A stretch of 32,670 nt of DNA, from assembly GCA_003153055.1 (NCBI GenBank), contig PMBV01000114.1:1-32670 (forward strand), in the 5' to 3' direction. Position numbers and translations under genes: made by a program. Origin of the DNA: Myxococcales bacterium (GTDB lineage Bacteria > Myxococcota > Myxococcia > Myxococcales > Myxococcaceae). Below the pieces are notes generated by a model that was not told where the DNA came from, searched no databases, and was given only the letters and a program-made list of their open reading frames with translations. Below, one piece after another: positions 23,846-32,347 of this stretch; position 1 is the first letter of the stretch, and the number at the start of each line of letters is the position of its first letter.

Positions 23846-24943
23846 TCACGGCGCGCACGTGCTGGCCGTATTGCTCAACGCCTCGACGAACCCGGCCTGA
23901 ATGCACCCGCGCAGGCCCTCGCAGCCAAGGCCAAGCTCGGCCACGCCGGAGCGCTCGGTGGGCGAGAAGAAGTTTGCTCCGTGGGCCGACAGCCAGACGG
24001 GCGCCGGGAACAGGGCCACCGCCACCCGACCGAGACTGCGCTCCTGCCCGTTGGAGAAGCTCCCCACAACGGCCCCCGTCGAGTCCACCCGGGTCCTGGT
24101 AAGCAGACCCCTGGGGTGCCCGTTCTGACCAAAGCGGAATTTGGACTGGCCGTCGACCTGTGTCACGCCCTTCACTCCGGTGCCGCCCAAGGACACCAGG
24201 TCGCCCATGTCGAGCTCGAGATACTGCGGGTTGGCGGCTCCGACCGGGTTGAAGTTGGAACACTGAATGAGGAACACGAGCCGTCCTCCGGCATCGAAGG
24301 TGAGCGTCCCCTCGGCGATTTCGGTAGGCGTGCCAAACGTGCCACCGGTCAGGCCGCCACCATCGGTGATGACGTGGAAATCCCAGATGTCGGTGGCCGT
24401 CTTCTGAAAGTAGACCTGCACGTCGTGCTCGACTCCCAGTCCGTCGTACAGCACGCCCGAGACACGGGCGGCCGAGGACTCCATGGGAGCCGAGGGATCG
24501 AAGGCGATCACCGAGACTGGGGTATCGGCGTTGAGGTTCCCCCTCACCCACGCTCTGGTGGTGGGGCGCGGGAGCATCACGGCCCGTCCGAGCAAGAGGT
24601 GGCCCGGGGTCGCCGAGAGTTCCCCGTGCTCATCGGCGGGGAAACCAATCACACGCATCGACTCGAGGTTGACCAGGTACCCGTCTCGGTCGGTCGTGAA
24701 GCTCCCTGCGCGTGTGTAGAGGCGCGTCGCATCACTGCGGTCGATGACGAAGAACCCCGGGCCACCCAGGGCGAGGTCCGTCTCCACGCCGGTGGCTTCG
24801 AGCACTCCCTGCCGACGAATGTCCGGCCCGGCGATGGGCTGACAGTCCCCAGCGTCCACCTCGCCCGGAATGAACACCCCGCCACCACACCCAGCCGCGA
24901 GCACCACCAGCGACAACCACAGCGAAGGACCTCTCGATGTCAT
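23846..24943 (-). CDS. lipoprotein with flagellar hook (FlgE-like) core
   Basis: A 365-residue protein starting MTSRGPSLWLSLVVLAAGC with lipobox LAAGC (Cys19); AGGGGG lies before the ATG at 24943. Residues ~48-107 (TGVETDLALGGPGFFVIDRS, YTRAGSFTTDRDGYLVN, VIGFPADEHG) match the D1 start of FlgE/FlgG hook and rod proteins. Residues ~133-225 (VRGNLNADTP, WDFHVITDG, GTLTFDAGGRL) match the FlgE D2 domain. Residues 256-355 (GVKGVTQVDG, GLLTRTRVDSTGAVVGSFSN, SGVAELGLGC, GFVEALSN) match the FlgE return strands. The terminal D0 helices that polymerise the hook are absent, replaced by a lipid anchor and a short tail with Cys363. Extra cysteines (34, 229, 341, 347) suggest disulfides. Likely an outer-membrane or periplasmic binding module, not hook. 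Confidence 0.82.
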   Translation of the reverse strand: MTSRGPSLWLSLVVLAAGCGGGVFIPGEVDAGDCQPIAGPDIRRQGVLEATGVETDLALGGPGFFVIDRSDATRLYTRAGSFTTDRDGYLVNLESMRVIGFPADEHGELSATPGHLLLGRAVMLPRPTTRAWVRGNLNADTPVSVIAFDPSAPMESSAARVSGVLYDGLGVEHDVQVYFQKTATDIWDFHVITDGGGLTGGTFGTPTEIAEGTLTFDAGGRLVFLIQCSNFNPVGAANPQYLELDMGDLVSLGGTGVKGVTQVDGQSKFRFGQNGHPRGLLTRTRVDSTGAVVGSFSNGQERSLGRVAVALFPAPVWLSAHGANFFSPTERSGVAELGLGCEGLRGCIQAGFVEALSNTASTCAP

Positions 24944-25178
24944 GCGTACCCCCTTTGGGCCGCCGGAAGAGCAAGGCCCAGGCCAGGTGGAGAGCAAGAA
25001 CACCCGCGGAGTCTCGAGCGGTCGCGCGTCGGCACCTTGGCGCGCGCGTCACTCCAGTGGCGCGGTGGGGCGTATCGGGTAGGGCGGGCCCCGGCGCAAG
25101 CTGCCGGGTCCGAGCCCGTTTCCGCTAGGCACCCTCGGGCCGTTCCTGCTTTGAAGGAATCATCACCAGGAGGAACAC

Positions 25179-25853
25179 GTGGCCGAGTACCTGTTCGATC
25201 CCGACGTCGTGCACGACTGCTCCATGAAATGTCTGGGGCTCCCCAAGCCGAAGATGTTCGACGTGTTCGCCGACGCGATGGAGGAGCGTTACCCCACGAT
25301 CCTCGATCGCGGACAACCCTGGCTCTACAGCATCGCCGGCGGCGCGATGATTCAGATGAAGCTCTATTACGCGTCGATCAGCGAATACATCATGATCTGG
25401 GGGACGCCCATCGGCTCGGAGGGCCACTCGGGCCGCCACTTCACCGGCTTCTGGGACACCGTCATCGACGGAGAGACCTGGTACTACGCTGAAGGCCAGT
25501 TCGAGAAGAGCATCTACAAGCCAGGAGATCGCATCTACGTCGGGCCCGGACAAGCCCGGGCGATGAACTTCACCGACGGGGTGTGGGCCGTGGAATACGC
25601 CCGAGGATTCATCCCCTACAGCATGCCGTTCGGCATCGCCGACGAGCTGCTCAGCTGCAACGACTGGGTGACCGCCGCGCAGACCATCACCCTCTACACC
25701 GACCTGGTGAGCCAGTCGCTGAAGCGAAAGTACCAGCGCCTCGATCGACCCCTGTCGCTGGTGAGCGCGGTGGCCCGCTCGCTGACCGAGCGGCTCCGAC
25801 CGCCACCCGAGGTCCCGGCGATTCCCAAAGAGAACATTCGCTTCTTTCGCTAG
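25179..25853 (+). CDS. ERG2 sterol isomerase / sigma-1 receptor family protein
   Basis: A 224-residue protein with a strong AGGAGG five bases before the GTG. Its core reads WLYSIAGGAMIQMKLYYASI, SEYIMIWGTPIGSEGHSGRH, WDTVIDG, GDRIYVGPGQARAMNF and WAVEYARGFIPYSMPFG. By eye this aligns along its length with eukaryotic ERG2 (C-8 sterol isomerase) and the sigma-1 receptor. The residues corresponding to sigma-1 Asp126 and Glu172 are Asp93 and Glu139; Tyr103 is Tyr70. The AGGAM form is that of ERG2, not the AGGWM of sigma-1. The N-terminal membrane helix of both eukaryotic proteins is missing. The C-terminal ~40 residues (ending ENIRFFR) are not recognised. The gene is nine bases before the polytopic membrane protein gene. 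Function as isomerase is inferred only. Confidence 0.88.
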   Translation: MAEYLFDPDVVHDCSMKCLGLPKPKMFDVFADAMEERYPTILDRGQPWLYSIAGGAMIQMKLYYASISEYIMIWGTPIGSEGHSGRHFTGFWDTVIDGETWYYAEGQFEKSIYKPGDRIYVGPGQARAMNFTDGVWAVEYARGFIPYSMPFGIADELLSCNDWVTAAQTITLYTDLVSQSLKRKYQRLDRPLSLVSAVARSLTERLRPPPEVPAIPKENIRFFR

Positions 25854-25862
25854 GTCCCCCTG

Positions 25863-27725
25863 GTGCCCGAAGTGCTCACCCCTCCTCCACCCCGCTCCTC
25901 GTCGGAGCTCGCCCGCTGGCTGACGGCCACGTCCATCGCCTTCCTGGTGCTGACGGTGGCTCGAGCCCTCTTCATCGCGGCCTCCGACGTCATCATCCAC
26001 CTGGGCCCGGTGCCACTCGCGGGCGACCTCACGCCGTGGGCGAGGGACCTCCTCCCAGAGCGCGATGGAGCCGAGCTCGCCGTCTGCGTCGTCGGCCTCC
26101 CGGTGCTGGCCGCGCTGGTGTCGGCGCTCACGTGGCGGCAGCCTCCGTTGTCGATGCGCCGGGGCTGGCCTCTGTACCTCATGGGCCTCGGGGCGGGGGC
26201 TCGCCTGCTCCTCCTCGTCAACACCAGCGAGCTCGAGGCACCCTCGGCCGTGCGCCTCTTGGTGGTGGCGGGCCTGGGCCTGGTCCTGGCCGGGTGGCTG
26301 AAGGGCGCTCCCCGACTGCCGCGCTGGGCCCGGCTCGGAGGGTGGTGGGCGCTGGGCGGTGTGCTCACCTGGCTGGTGATGGCCGCCATCACCCCCGCCA
26401 GCGTGGTGGACCATTCGTACTTCTACGCCCCCGCCCGCGAGTGGCTCGCCGGTCACCCCCTGGGCACCTTCTACGTGCAGTACAACCTCGTCATGCTGCT
26501 GCTCTACGCCGCCATGGTGAAGGCAGGGCTGTGGGTCCATGAGACCCAGGTGGTGCTGGCCGCCACCACGGTGGCTTGGCTGGGGCTCTACGCGCTGCTG
26601 GGCCAGGCGATGTTGAAGCGCACGGCGTTGACCGTACTCTTCGTGCTGGCGATCTTCGTGTTCCGCTTCGTCGCCATCGACGGACACCCGACCTCCATTC
26701 CCCAGACGACGGTGCTGAGGCTCGACCTCTGGGTGCCGCTGCTGTTGGCCGCGTCTCACTTCGGGCTGTCGTCGCCGAAGACGTCGACGGCCTTCGCCCT
26801 GGGCTGGCTGGCCGACGAGACCTTTGGCCTCCTCTTCGCTGGAGCCTTCGGAGCGGCGGTGGCGTTGAGTGCCCTGGTGGAGCCGTCGCGCCGCTCGCCC
26901 CGCCACCTCGGCGCCGTGCTGGCCCCGCTGGCAGGAGCCGCGGTCGTCCGCGTGGCATTCCTCGGGGGCCTTCTCCCGGTGGCGGCGCAGCGCTACGCCT
27001 CGCTCCGGCTGGGCTTCATGCCCATCTCGCCGACCTCCTTGGTATGGCCGGTGCTGGGCGCGCTCTTCGCGGCGGTGGCCCTGGGCGTCGCGCACCGGGC
27101 CGAACCGCGAGCCCGCCTCGAGCTCTTCGCCTGCGCCCTGGTGGGTGCCCAGCTCGTCTACTTCTTCGGGCGCTCCCACGAGCACAACCTCGTCAACCTC
27201 GCCGGAGCCTGGCTGTTGCCCGTCTTTCTCGTCATCGCTCGACTGTACGAGGTGGCGCCTCGAGTCGCGGTCAGCTCGGCATCGGCCGTGCTCCTCTCTG
27301 GCGTCGCCTTCGTGCCGTGGGGCCGGGTGGACTTCAAGCGCTCGACCATCAGGCGGCATTGGAATGAGCGGCGGCTCCTCGAGCCCAACGCCATCGAGGA
27401 GACGGTGGCGAGCCTTGAGGCAGGCCTGGGCCGCGGCCGCTCCGACGTGGTGCTGCTCGACATGGCCGACGGCTACCTCAACTTCCGCCTCGGCTACCCG
27501 CAGCGTGGGCCCATCGCCCCCTTCCAGGCGCTGCTGACGCTGGCCGATGCCTCCGATTTCGTGGCGCGAGCGCTCGAGTCCAACGCCCTGGTGACCTGTA
27601 TCGACCCGTTCTGCCCGAGCTGGGTGACCGAGCTGGACAACCCTGCGCTGGTCCAGGCGCGCGGCTACCGCTTCGAGATGACCCCCAGAAGCAAGGGCTG
27701 GGACATTCGACGCGCCGACCGCTGA
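25863..27725 (+). CDS. polytopic membrane protein, possibly GT-C-like
   Basis: A 620-residue protein with a GTG start nine bases after the ERG2-like stop. About eleven to thirteen membrane helices fill residues ~18-490 (SIAFLVLTVARALFIAAS, GLGAGARLLLLV, WWALGGVLTWLVMAAI, AIFVFRFVAI, GALFAAVALGVAH, LLPVFLVIARLY). Short loops contain DHSYFYAPAREWLAGHPLG and YFFGRSHEHNLVNLAG. The final ~120 residues are soluble (DVVLLDMADGYLNFRLGYPQ). The layout is that of membrane glycosyltransferases (GT-C) or other lipid-linked transferases, but no DxD or known motif confirms it. Its coupling to the ERG2-like gene suggests that the two act on the same membrane substrate. Function unknown. Confidence 0.7.
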   Translation: MPEVLTPPPPRSSSELARWLTATSIAFLVLTVARALFIAASDVIIHLGPVPLAGDLTPWARDLLPERDGAELAVCVVGLPVLAALVSALTWRQPPLSMRRGWPLYLMGLGAGARLLLLVNTSELEAPSAVRLLVVAGLGLVLAGWLKGAPRLPRWARLGGWWALGGVLTWLVMAAITPASVVDHSYFYAPAREWLAGHPLGTFYVQYNLVMLLLYAAMVKAGLWVHETQVVLAATTVAWLGLYALLGQAMLKRTALTVLFVLAIFVFRFVAIDGHPTSIPQTTVLRLDLWVPLLLAASHFGLSSPKTSTAFALGWLADETFGLLFAGAFGAAVALSALVEPSRRSPRHLGAVLAPLAGAAVVRVAFLGGLLPVAAQRYASLRLGFMPISPTSLVWPVLGALFAAVALGVAHRAEPRARLELFACALVGAQLVYFFGRSHEHNLVNLAGAWLLPVFLVIARLYEVAPRVAVSSASAVLLSGVAFVPWGRVDFKRSTIRRHWNERRLLEPNAIEETVASLEAGLGRGRSDVVLLDMADGYLNFRLGYPQRGPIAPFQALLTLADASDFVARALESNALVTCIDPFCPSWVTELDNPALVQARGYRFEMTPRSKGWDIRRADR

Positions 27726-27808
27726 ACCGTTACACTGCGGCTCACGAGGTGGTCCTCGAATCACGGTGCGACTTCGGGCTCGAAGCGCCACCAAGGAGGT
27801 CGCCAGGC

Positions 27809-28621
27809 ATGGGAAAGCCAGCGATGACGATTCGGCCCCCGGCGGTCGCAGGGACCTTCTACCCGGCGACCGAGGGAGCGCTCACCCATCAGGTCGACCA
27901 GCTGCTGGCCCAGGCCAAGCCACCGCGGCTCGAGCCTCGCGCCCTCATCGTGCCCCACGCTGGCTACCGGTACTCGGGGCCCATCGCCGCGTCGGCCTAT
28001 GCCCTGCTGTCCAAGGCCTCGCGAAAACCGACCCGGGTGGTGCTGCTGGGGCCGGCCCACACCGTCGACCTTCGTGGCCTGGCGCTGCCGGGCAGTGATG
28101 CCATGGCCTCTCCACTGGGCGAGGTGCCCATCGATGCAGCTGGGGTCTCGGTGGCCGCGGCGTTCCCCCAGGTGGTGACGTCCAAGCTCGCCCACGCGAC
28201 GGAGCACGCCCTCGAGGTGCAGTTGCCCTTCCTCCAGAGGGTGCTGGGTGAGCTCGCGGTGGTACCCCTGCTCGTGGGCCGGGCGGCGGCGGAGGAGGTG
28301 GAAGAGGTCGTCGACGCCTTGTGGGTCGAGCCTGGGACACTCCTCGTCGTCAGCACGGACCTCTCGCACTACCTCCCGTACGAGACCTGTCGGGCCCTCG
28401 ACGCCGAGACGGCCGGGCGAATCCTCGCCTTCGATGTCTTGAACCTGGGCGACGAGCGAGCCTGCGGCATGGGCGGGCTCAGGGGCTTCTTGGCGGTGGC
28501 GAAGAAGCGGCGGCTCGAAGGCCATCTCCTCGACCTGCGCAACTCTGGCGACACGGCGGGCGACCGGTGGCGCGTGGTGGGGTACGGCGCCTTCGCGTTC
28601 TGCACCGCTCAAGGCTCCTGA
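27809..28621 (+). CDS. amrB: AmmeMemoRadiSam system protein B (MEMO-like)
   Basis: A 270-residue MEMO-family protein. The start at 27809 has AAGGAGGT eight bases upstream; an in-frame ATG at 27749 is rejected. Family marks are RPPAVAGTFYPA, IVPHAGYRYSGPIAASAYAL (His50), VVLLGPAHTV, EHALEVQLPFLQ and VVSTDLSHYLPY. The fold is that of class III extradiol dioxygenases, and the conserved histidines (His50 and those in GPAHT and LSHY) can be seen. The reaction is not known in bacteria. It is first of three co-directional genes that form the AmmeMemoRadiSam set, with one base before the next start. Confidence 0.93.
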   Translation: MGKPAMTIRPPAVAGTFYPATEGALTHQVDQLLAQAKPPRLEPRALIVPHAGYRYSGPIAASAYALLSKASRKPTRVVLLGPAHTVDLRGLALPGSDAMASPLGEVPIDAAGVSVAAAFPQVVTSKLAHATEHALEVQLPFLQRVLGELAVVPLLVGRAAAEEVEEVVDALWVEPGTLLVVSTDLSHYLPYETCRALDAETAGRILAFDVLNLGDERACGMGGLRGFLAVAKKRRLEGHLLDLRNSGDTAGDRWRVVGYGAFAFCTAQGS

Positions 28622-28622
28622 C

Positions 28623-29177
28623 ATGAGTGACCGCTCCATGAGCCTGCTGTCGCTCGCCCGACGCACCCTGGAGGCATCCTTCGGCGGTGCCCCCCTCGAA
28701 GCGACGCCGCCGTGGCCCGACGAGCAGCGGGCGGTCTTCGTCACCTTGACCACGCACGGGCGGCTCAGGGGCTGCGTCGGCCAGGTGGAGCCCCGCTACG
28801 GCCTGGGTGAGGCGGTGCAGGAGGCAGCTCGGGCCGCGGCCTTCACTGACAGCCGCTTCGCCCCACTCGTGGCGAGCGAGTTGGCTCAGGTGCGCATCGA
28901 GGTCTCGGTGCTGTCGCCGCTGGAGTGGCTCGACGTGCACTCGGAGGCCGAGGCGCTGGCGAAGATTCGTCCCGGCGTCGACGGGGTGGTGCTCCGATGC
29001 GGGCACCGGAGCGGGCTCTTCCTCCCCCTGATGTGGCTGCAGGTCCCCGACCCCAAGGAATTCCTCTTCCTCCTCGAGCGCAAAGCGGGGCTGCCGACGG
29101 ATCGCTGGCTCGTGGAGACCCGGGTGGCGCGGTTCTCGGCCGAGGTCTTCGAAGAGCCAGAGGAGCGGAGCCCATGA
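28623..29177 (+). CDS. amrA: AmmeMemoRadiSam system protein A (AMMECR1 domain)
   Basis: A 184-residue AMMECR1-family protein. The hallmark LRGCVG is at 48-53, preceded by AVFVTLTTHGRLRG. The domain also shows AARAAAFTDSRFAPL, IEVSVLSPLEWLD and GVVLRCGHRSGLFLPLMW. The Cys51 in the hallmark may be a functional residue, as the motif is nearly invariant. The length is typical (about 180). The start lies one base after the MEMO stop, and its stop overlaps the radical-SAM ATG (ATGA), so all three are coupled. The function of AMMECR1 is not established. It is cytoplasmic. Confidence 0.93.
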   Translation: MSDRSMSLLSLARRTLEASFGGAPLEATPPWPDEQRAVFVTLTTHGRLRGCVGQVEPRYGLGEAVQEAARAAAFTDSRFAPLVASELAQVRIEVSVLSPLEWLDVHSEAEALAKIRPGVDGVVLRCGHRSGLFLPLMWLQVPDPKEFLFLLERKAGLPTDRWLVETRVARFSAEVFEEPEERSP

Positions 29178-30253
29178 CGCCGCGGCGAGGCCGGTGGTGG
29201 CACACCCTCGACAGCGGGAAGATTCAATGTGACCTCTGCCCTCGGGACTGCCGGCTCTCCGACGGCCAGCGAGGCTTCTGCTTCGTGCGCCAGCGGGTCG
29301 GTGACGAGTTGGTGCTGGCGACCGACGGGCGCTCCTCGGGTTTCTGCGTCGACCCCATCGAGAAGAAGCCCCTCAACCACTTCTACCCCGGCACGAGCGT
29401 GCTCTCCTTCGGCACGGCTGGGTGCAACCTGGGCTGCCGGTTCTGCCAAAACTGGAGCATCTCGAAGGCGCGGGCGCTCGACGTGCTGGCCGACCGCGCC
29501 TCGCCTGACACCATCGCCACGCGGGCCCGGGAGCTGGGTTGCACGTCGGTGGCCTTCACCTACAACGACCCGGTCATCTTCGCCGAGTATGCGATGGACG
29601 TGGCCGACGCCTGTCACCAGCAGGGCCTCGCCACGGTCGCCGTCACCGCCGGGTACATGCGTGAGGAGCCCCGCCGCGCGTTCTACGAGAGGATCGACGC
29701 GGCCAACGTGGACCTCAAGGCCTTCACCGAAGAATTCTACCGTCGCCTCTGCTTCGCCCACCTCGGGCCGGTGCTGGAGACCCTCGAGTTCCTGGTGCAC
29801 GAGACCCAGGTGTGGACCGAGGTGACGACGCTGCTCATTCCCGGAGCGAACGACTCCGAAACGGAAGTGGGCCGCCTGGTCGAGTGGGTGTACGAGCACC
29901 TCGGCCCTGACGTGCCGCTGCACTTCTCGGCCTTCCACCCAGACTTCGAGCTGAAGAACACTCCGGCGACGCCGCCCCAGACGCTCGCCCGCGCCCGCCG
30001 CCAGGGCCTCGCCGCTGGCCTCCACCACGTCTACACCGGGAATGTGCACGACCCCGAGGGCGACACGACCTCCTGCGCGCGCTGCCATGCCTCCCTCATC
30101 GAGCGAGACTGGTATGAGCTCCGCGCGTACCGGGTGACGAAGGACGGAAGGTGCCCCGACTGCGACGCCCCGCTGGCCGGTCGCTTCAAGGAGACGCCGG
30201 GCCACTTCGGCCGACGACGCGAGCGGGTGTGGATGGCAAATCAGACTGACTGA
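29174..30253 (+). CDS. amrS: AmmeMemoRadiSam system radical SAM enzyme
   Basis: A 359-residue radical SAM protein. The cluster motif is CNLGCRFC (Cys84, Cys88, Cys91), giving one 4Fe-4S with SAM. N-terminal cysteines Cys19, Cys22, Cys26 and Cys36 (CDLCPRDC then C) may hold another metal site. LSFGTAGCNLG, FTYNDPVIFAEYAMDVADAC, NVDLKAFTEEFY and VTTLLIPGANDSETEV are family sequences. The C-terminus has a zinc-ribbon-like pair, SCARCHASL and CPDCDAPL. The ATG at 29174 overlaps the AMMECR1 stop. The three genes occur together in many bacteria and archaea, probably for one modification whose product is not known. Upstream in-frame extension to 28925 is rejected. Confidence 0.94.
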   Translation: MTPRRGRWWHTLDSGKIQCDLCPRDCRLSDGQRGFCFVRQRVGDELVLATDGRSSGFCVDPIEKKPLNHFYPGTSVLSFGTAGCNLGCRFCQNWSISKARALDVLADRASPDTIATRARELGCTSVAFTYNDPVIFAEYAMDVADACHQQGLATVAVTAGYMREEPRRAFYERIDAANVDLKAFTEEFYRRLCFAHLGPVLETLEFLVHETQVWTEVTTLLIPGANDSETEVGRLVEWVYEHLGPDVPLHFSAFHPDFELKNTPATPPQTLARARRQGLAAGLHHVYTGNVHDPEGDTTSCARCHASLIERDWYELRAYRVTKDGRCPDCDAPLAGRFKETPGHFGRRRERVWMANQTD

Positions 30254-30324
30254 GCGGTCAATCCATATCATGACGCACCGAGACGTTTTACCGCGACCCG
30301 AAAGGGAGGCATTCTTCGCATCCC

Positions 30325-32025
30325 ATGACACCCACTGAGCGTTTCCAGTCTGCCCGGGACCTCTTGCTCCGGCACCGCACCGACCTCGCCGCCGCTCGCG
30401 CCGCCTTCCGCTGGCCAGAGCTCGAGACGTTCAACTGGGCCACCGACTGGTTCGATGTCATCGCCAGAGGCAACACACGGCCAGCACTGCAGCTGGTGCA
30501 CGATGACGGCGCGGGGACGGTCAAGGTCGTGCGGCGGTCCTTCGAGGAGCTGCGGCTGCGCTCGTCTCACCTCGCGCGGCACTTCGTCAAACGGGGCGTG
30601 GCGCGCGGCGACCGGGTGCTGCTGATGGTGCCCAACGTGGAGGCCCTGTGGGTGGCCATGCTGGCCTGCATTCGCACCGGGGCGGTGATGGTGCCGGCGA
30701 GCACCCAGCTCACCACCGACGACCTCGTCGACCGCTTCGAGCGTGGAAAGGTGGCCCACGTCATCGCCCACGTGAGCTGCCTCGAGCGGTTCCAGGGCGC
30801 GCCGGAGCCGAAGAACCGCTGGGTGGTCGATGGGCAGGCACCGGGGTGGACTCCCTTCGAAGACGCGCTCTCGGAGGGTGGCGAGCACGTGCCTCTTCGC
30901 CTCACCCGGGCCGACGAGCCCCTGTTGCTCTACTTCACCTCGGGTACGACGGCCAAACCCAAGCTGGTGCTCCACACGCATCAGAGCTACCCGGTGGGCC
31001 ACCTCTCGACGATGTACTGGCTCGGGCTCAGGGAAGGCGGCGTGCACCAGAACGTGTCCTCCCCTGGGTGGGCCAAGCACGCCTGGAGCAGCTTCTTCGC
31101 CCCGTGGAACGCCGGCGCCACCATCCTCATGCACGACGTGAAGCGCTTCTCAGCCAAGGGCGAGCTCGACTGCCTGCGCAGCTACCAGGTCACCTCGATG
31201 TGCGCCCCGCCCACGGTGTGGCGAATGATGGTGCTGGAGGAGCTCGGCCCCAAGCCCCCCGCCCTCACCGAGTTGGCCTCGGCCGGAGAGCCGCTCAACC
31301 CCGAGGTGATGGCCACCGTCGAGAGGGCCTGGGGTCTGACGCTGCGCGACGGCTTCGGGCAGACCGAGACGACCGCCCAGGTGGGCAACTCGCCGGGCCA
31401 GCGGGTGGTACCGGGCTCGATGGGGCGCCCGCTGCCGGGCTACGACGTGGTGCTGGTCGACGCGGAGGGGAGAGAGTCCGATGAGGGCGAGCTCTCGCTG
31501 CGTCTGACGCCCCGACCCATGGGACTCATGGTGGGCTACGAGGACGACCCGGCTCGAACCGCCGCCGTCACCAAGGGAGGAATCTACCGCACCGGCGATG
31601 AGGTGAAGCGAGACGCCGACGGCTACATCACCTACGTCGGACGAGGCGACGACGTCTTCAAGTCCAGCGACTATCGGCTCAGCCCCTTCGAGCTCGAGAG
31701 CATGCTCCTGGAGCACCCGGCGGTGGCCGAGGCGGCGGTGGTGCCGAGCCCCGACAAGGTGCGGCTCTTCGTACCCAAGGCCTTCGTCGCGCTCCGGCAG
31801 GGGTACGCGCCCGACGCCGACACGGCGGCCAGCCTCTTCGAGTTCTGCAAGGAGAAGCTGGCGCCCTACAAGCGCATCCGACGTATCTCGTTCTCCGAGC
31901 TGCCCAAGACCATCAGCGGGAAGATTCGCCGGGTTCAGCTGCGCCGTGACGAGGCCAGCCGGCGGCAGGCGTCGGTGAGAGACCCCGAGGAGTACCTGTG
32001 GGAGGACCGCCCGCGGGAGGGGTGA
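30325..32025 (+). CDS. AMP-binding acyl-CoA synthetase (medium-chain / benzoate-CoA ligase-like)
   Basis: A 566-residue ANL-superfamily enzyme that activates a carboxylic acid with ATP and joins it to CoA. Core motifs are LLYFTSGTTAKPKLVLHTH (201-219), GFGQTET (343-349), YRTGD (421-425) and GYITYVGRGDDVFKSSDYRL (433-452). The catalytic Lys is Lys533 in LPKTISGKIRR. GWAKHAWSSFFAPWNAGATI is close to the ACSM and benzoate-CoA ligase branch, so a medium-chain or aromatic acid is likely. It has no signal peptide. GGGAGG lies 15 bases before the ATG, rather far. The gap to the AmrS gene is 71 bases, so it may be separately transcribed. Substrate inferred only. Confidence 0.9.
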   Translation: MTPTERFQSARDLLLRHRTDLAAARAAFRWPELETFNWATDWFDVIARGNTRPALQLVHDDGAGTVKVVRRSFEELRLRSSHLARHFVKRGVARGDRVLLMVPNVEALWVAMLACIRTGAVMVPASTQLTTDDLVDRFERGKVAHVIAHVSCLERFQGAPEPKNRWVVDGQAPGWTPFEDALSEGGEHVPLRLTRADEPLLLYFTSGTTAKPKLVLHTHQSYPVGHLSTMYWLGLREGGVHQNVSSPGWAKHAWSSFFAPWNAGATILMHDVKRFSAKGELDCLRSYQVTSMCAPPTVWRMMVLEELGPKPPALTELASAGEPLNPEVMATVERAWGLTLRDGFGQTETTAQVGNSPGQRVVPGSMGRPLPGYDVVLVDAEGRESDEGELSLRLTPRPMGLMVGYEDDPARTAAVTKGGIYRTGDEVKRDADGYITYVGRGDDVFKSSDYRLSPFELESMLLEHPAVAEAAVVPSPDKVRLFVPKAFVALRQGYAPDADTAASLFEFCKEKLAPYKRIRRISFSELPKTISGKIRRVQLRRDEASRRQASVRDPEEYLWEDRPREG

Positions 32026-32347
32026 GGAGGCCAGCTCGGACTGAGAACGGACTCGACGGCCCGGTGCCCGCAGCTCCGCGATTCACGCTCCCCGGGTGAG
32101 GCGCGGGCGGAACACTGGCACGCGCACTCGAATCACCATGAATCTCGGCGCGACGCTCTGCACCTCGCTGGTGCGCCGTCTTCAGCTCGGACCTCCGGGT
32201 GCGCGAGGAGACGGACCGCGCAATTCGGCACTTTCGAACGACGTCAATGTCCCCGATGGCCCCGAGCGGGCGTCTAACCGCGGCCGCTGGTGAGGATGCA
32301 TGGCAGCGGCGCACGAACCCGTTGTGGACCTCCACGGAGAACCTTGA
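32026..32347. other. intergenic region with two small dyads
   Basis: No gene is supported here: the short frames present show no recognisable protein. Two inverted repeats lie near its end: GCCGCTG, 14 bases, CAGCGGC (32283-32289 with 32304-32310), and GTGGA-CC-TCCAC (32324-32335), which ends just before the GGAGA ribosome site of the next gene. They could form a hairpin in its 5' leader. A sigma-54-like TGGCAC at ~32116 lacks a -12 partner. Confidence 0.4.

Noticed and set aside
23315..25492. Long plus-strand frame across the FlgE-like and sirtuin genes
   Set aside because: Runs over three clear genes on both strands, with no recognisable domain and no start signal.
25125..27794. Very long open frame on the minus strand opposite the ERG2-like and membrane-protein genes
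   Set aside because: Antisense shadow in high-GC DNA; the translation is low-complexity (Arg, Gly, His, Glu rich) and has no domain, while the plus strand encodes clear proteins with ribosome sites.
28886..30331. Long minus-strand frame opposite the radical SAM gene
   Set aside because: Shadow frame; the plus strand has all family motifs and coupled starts.
32116..32135. Possible sigma-54 promoter (TGGCAC)
   Set aside because: No GC-type -12 element at the needed distance.
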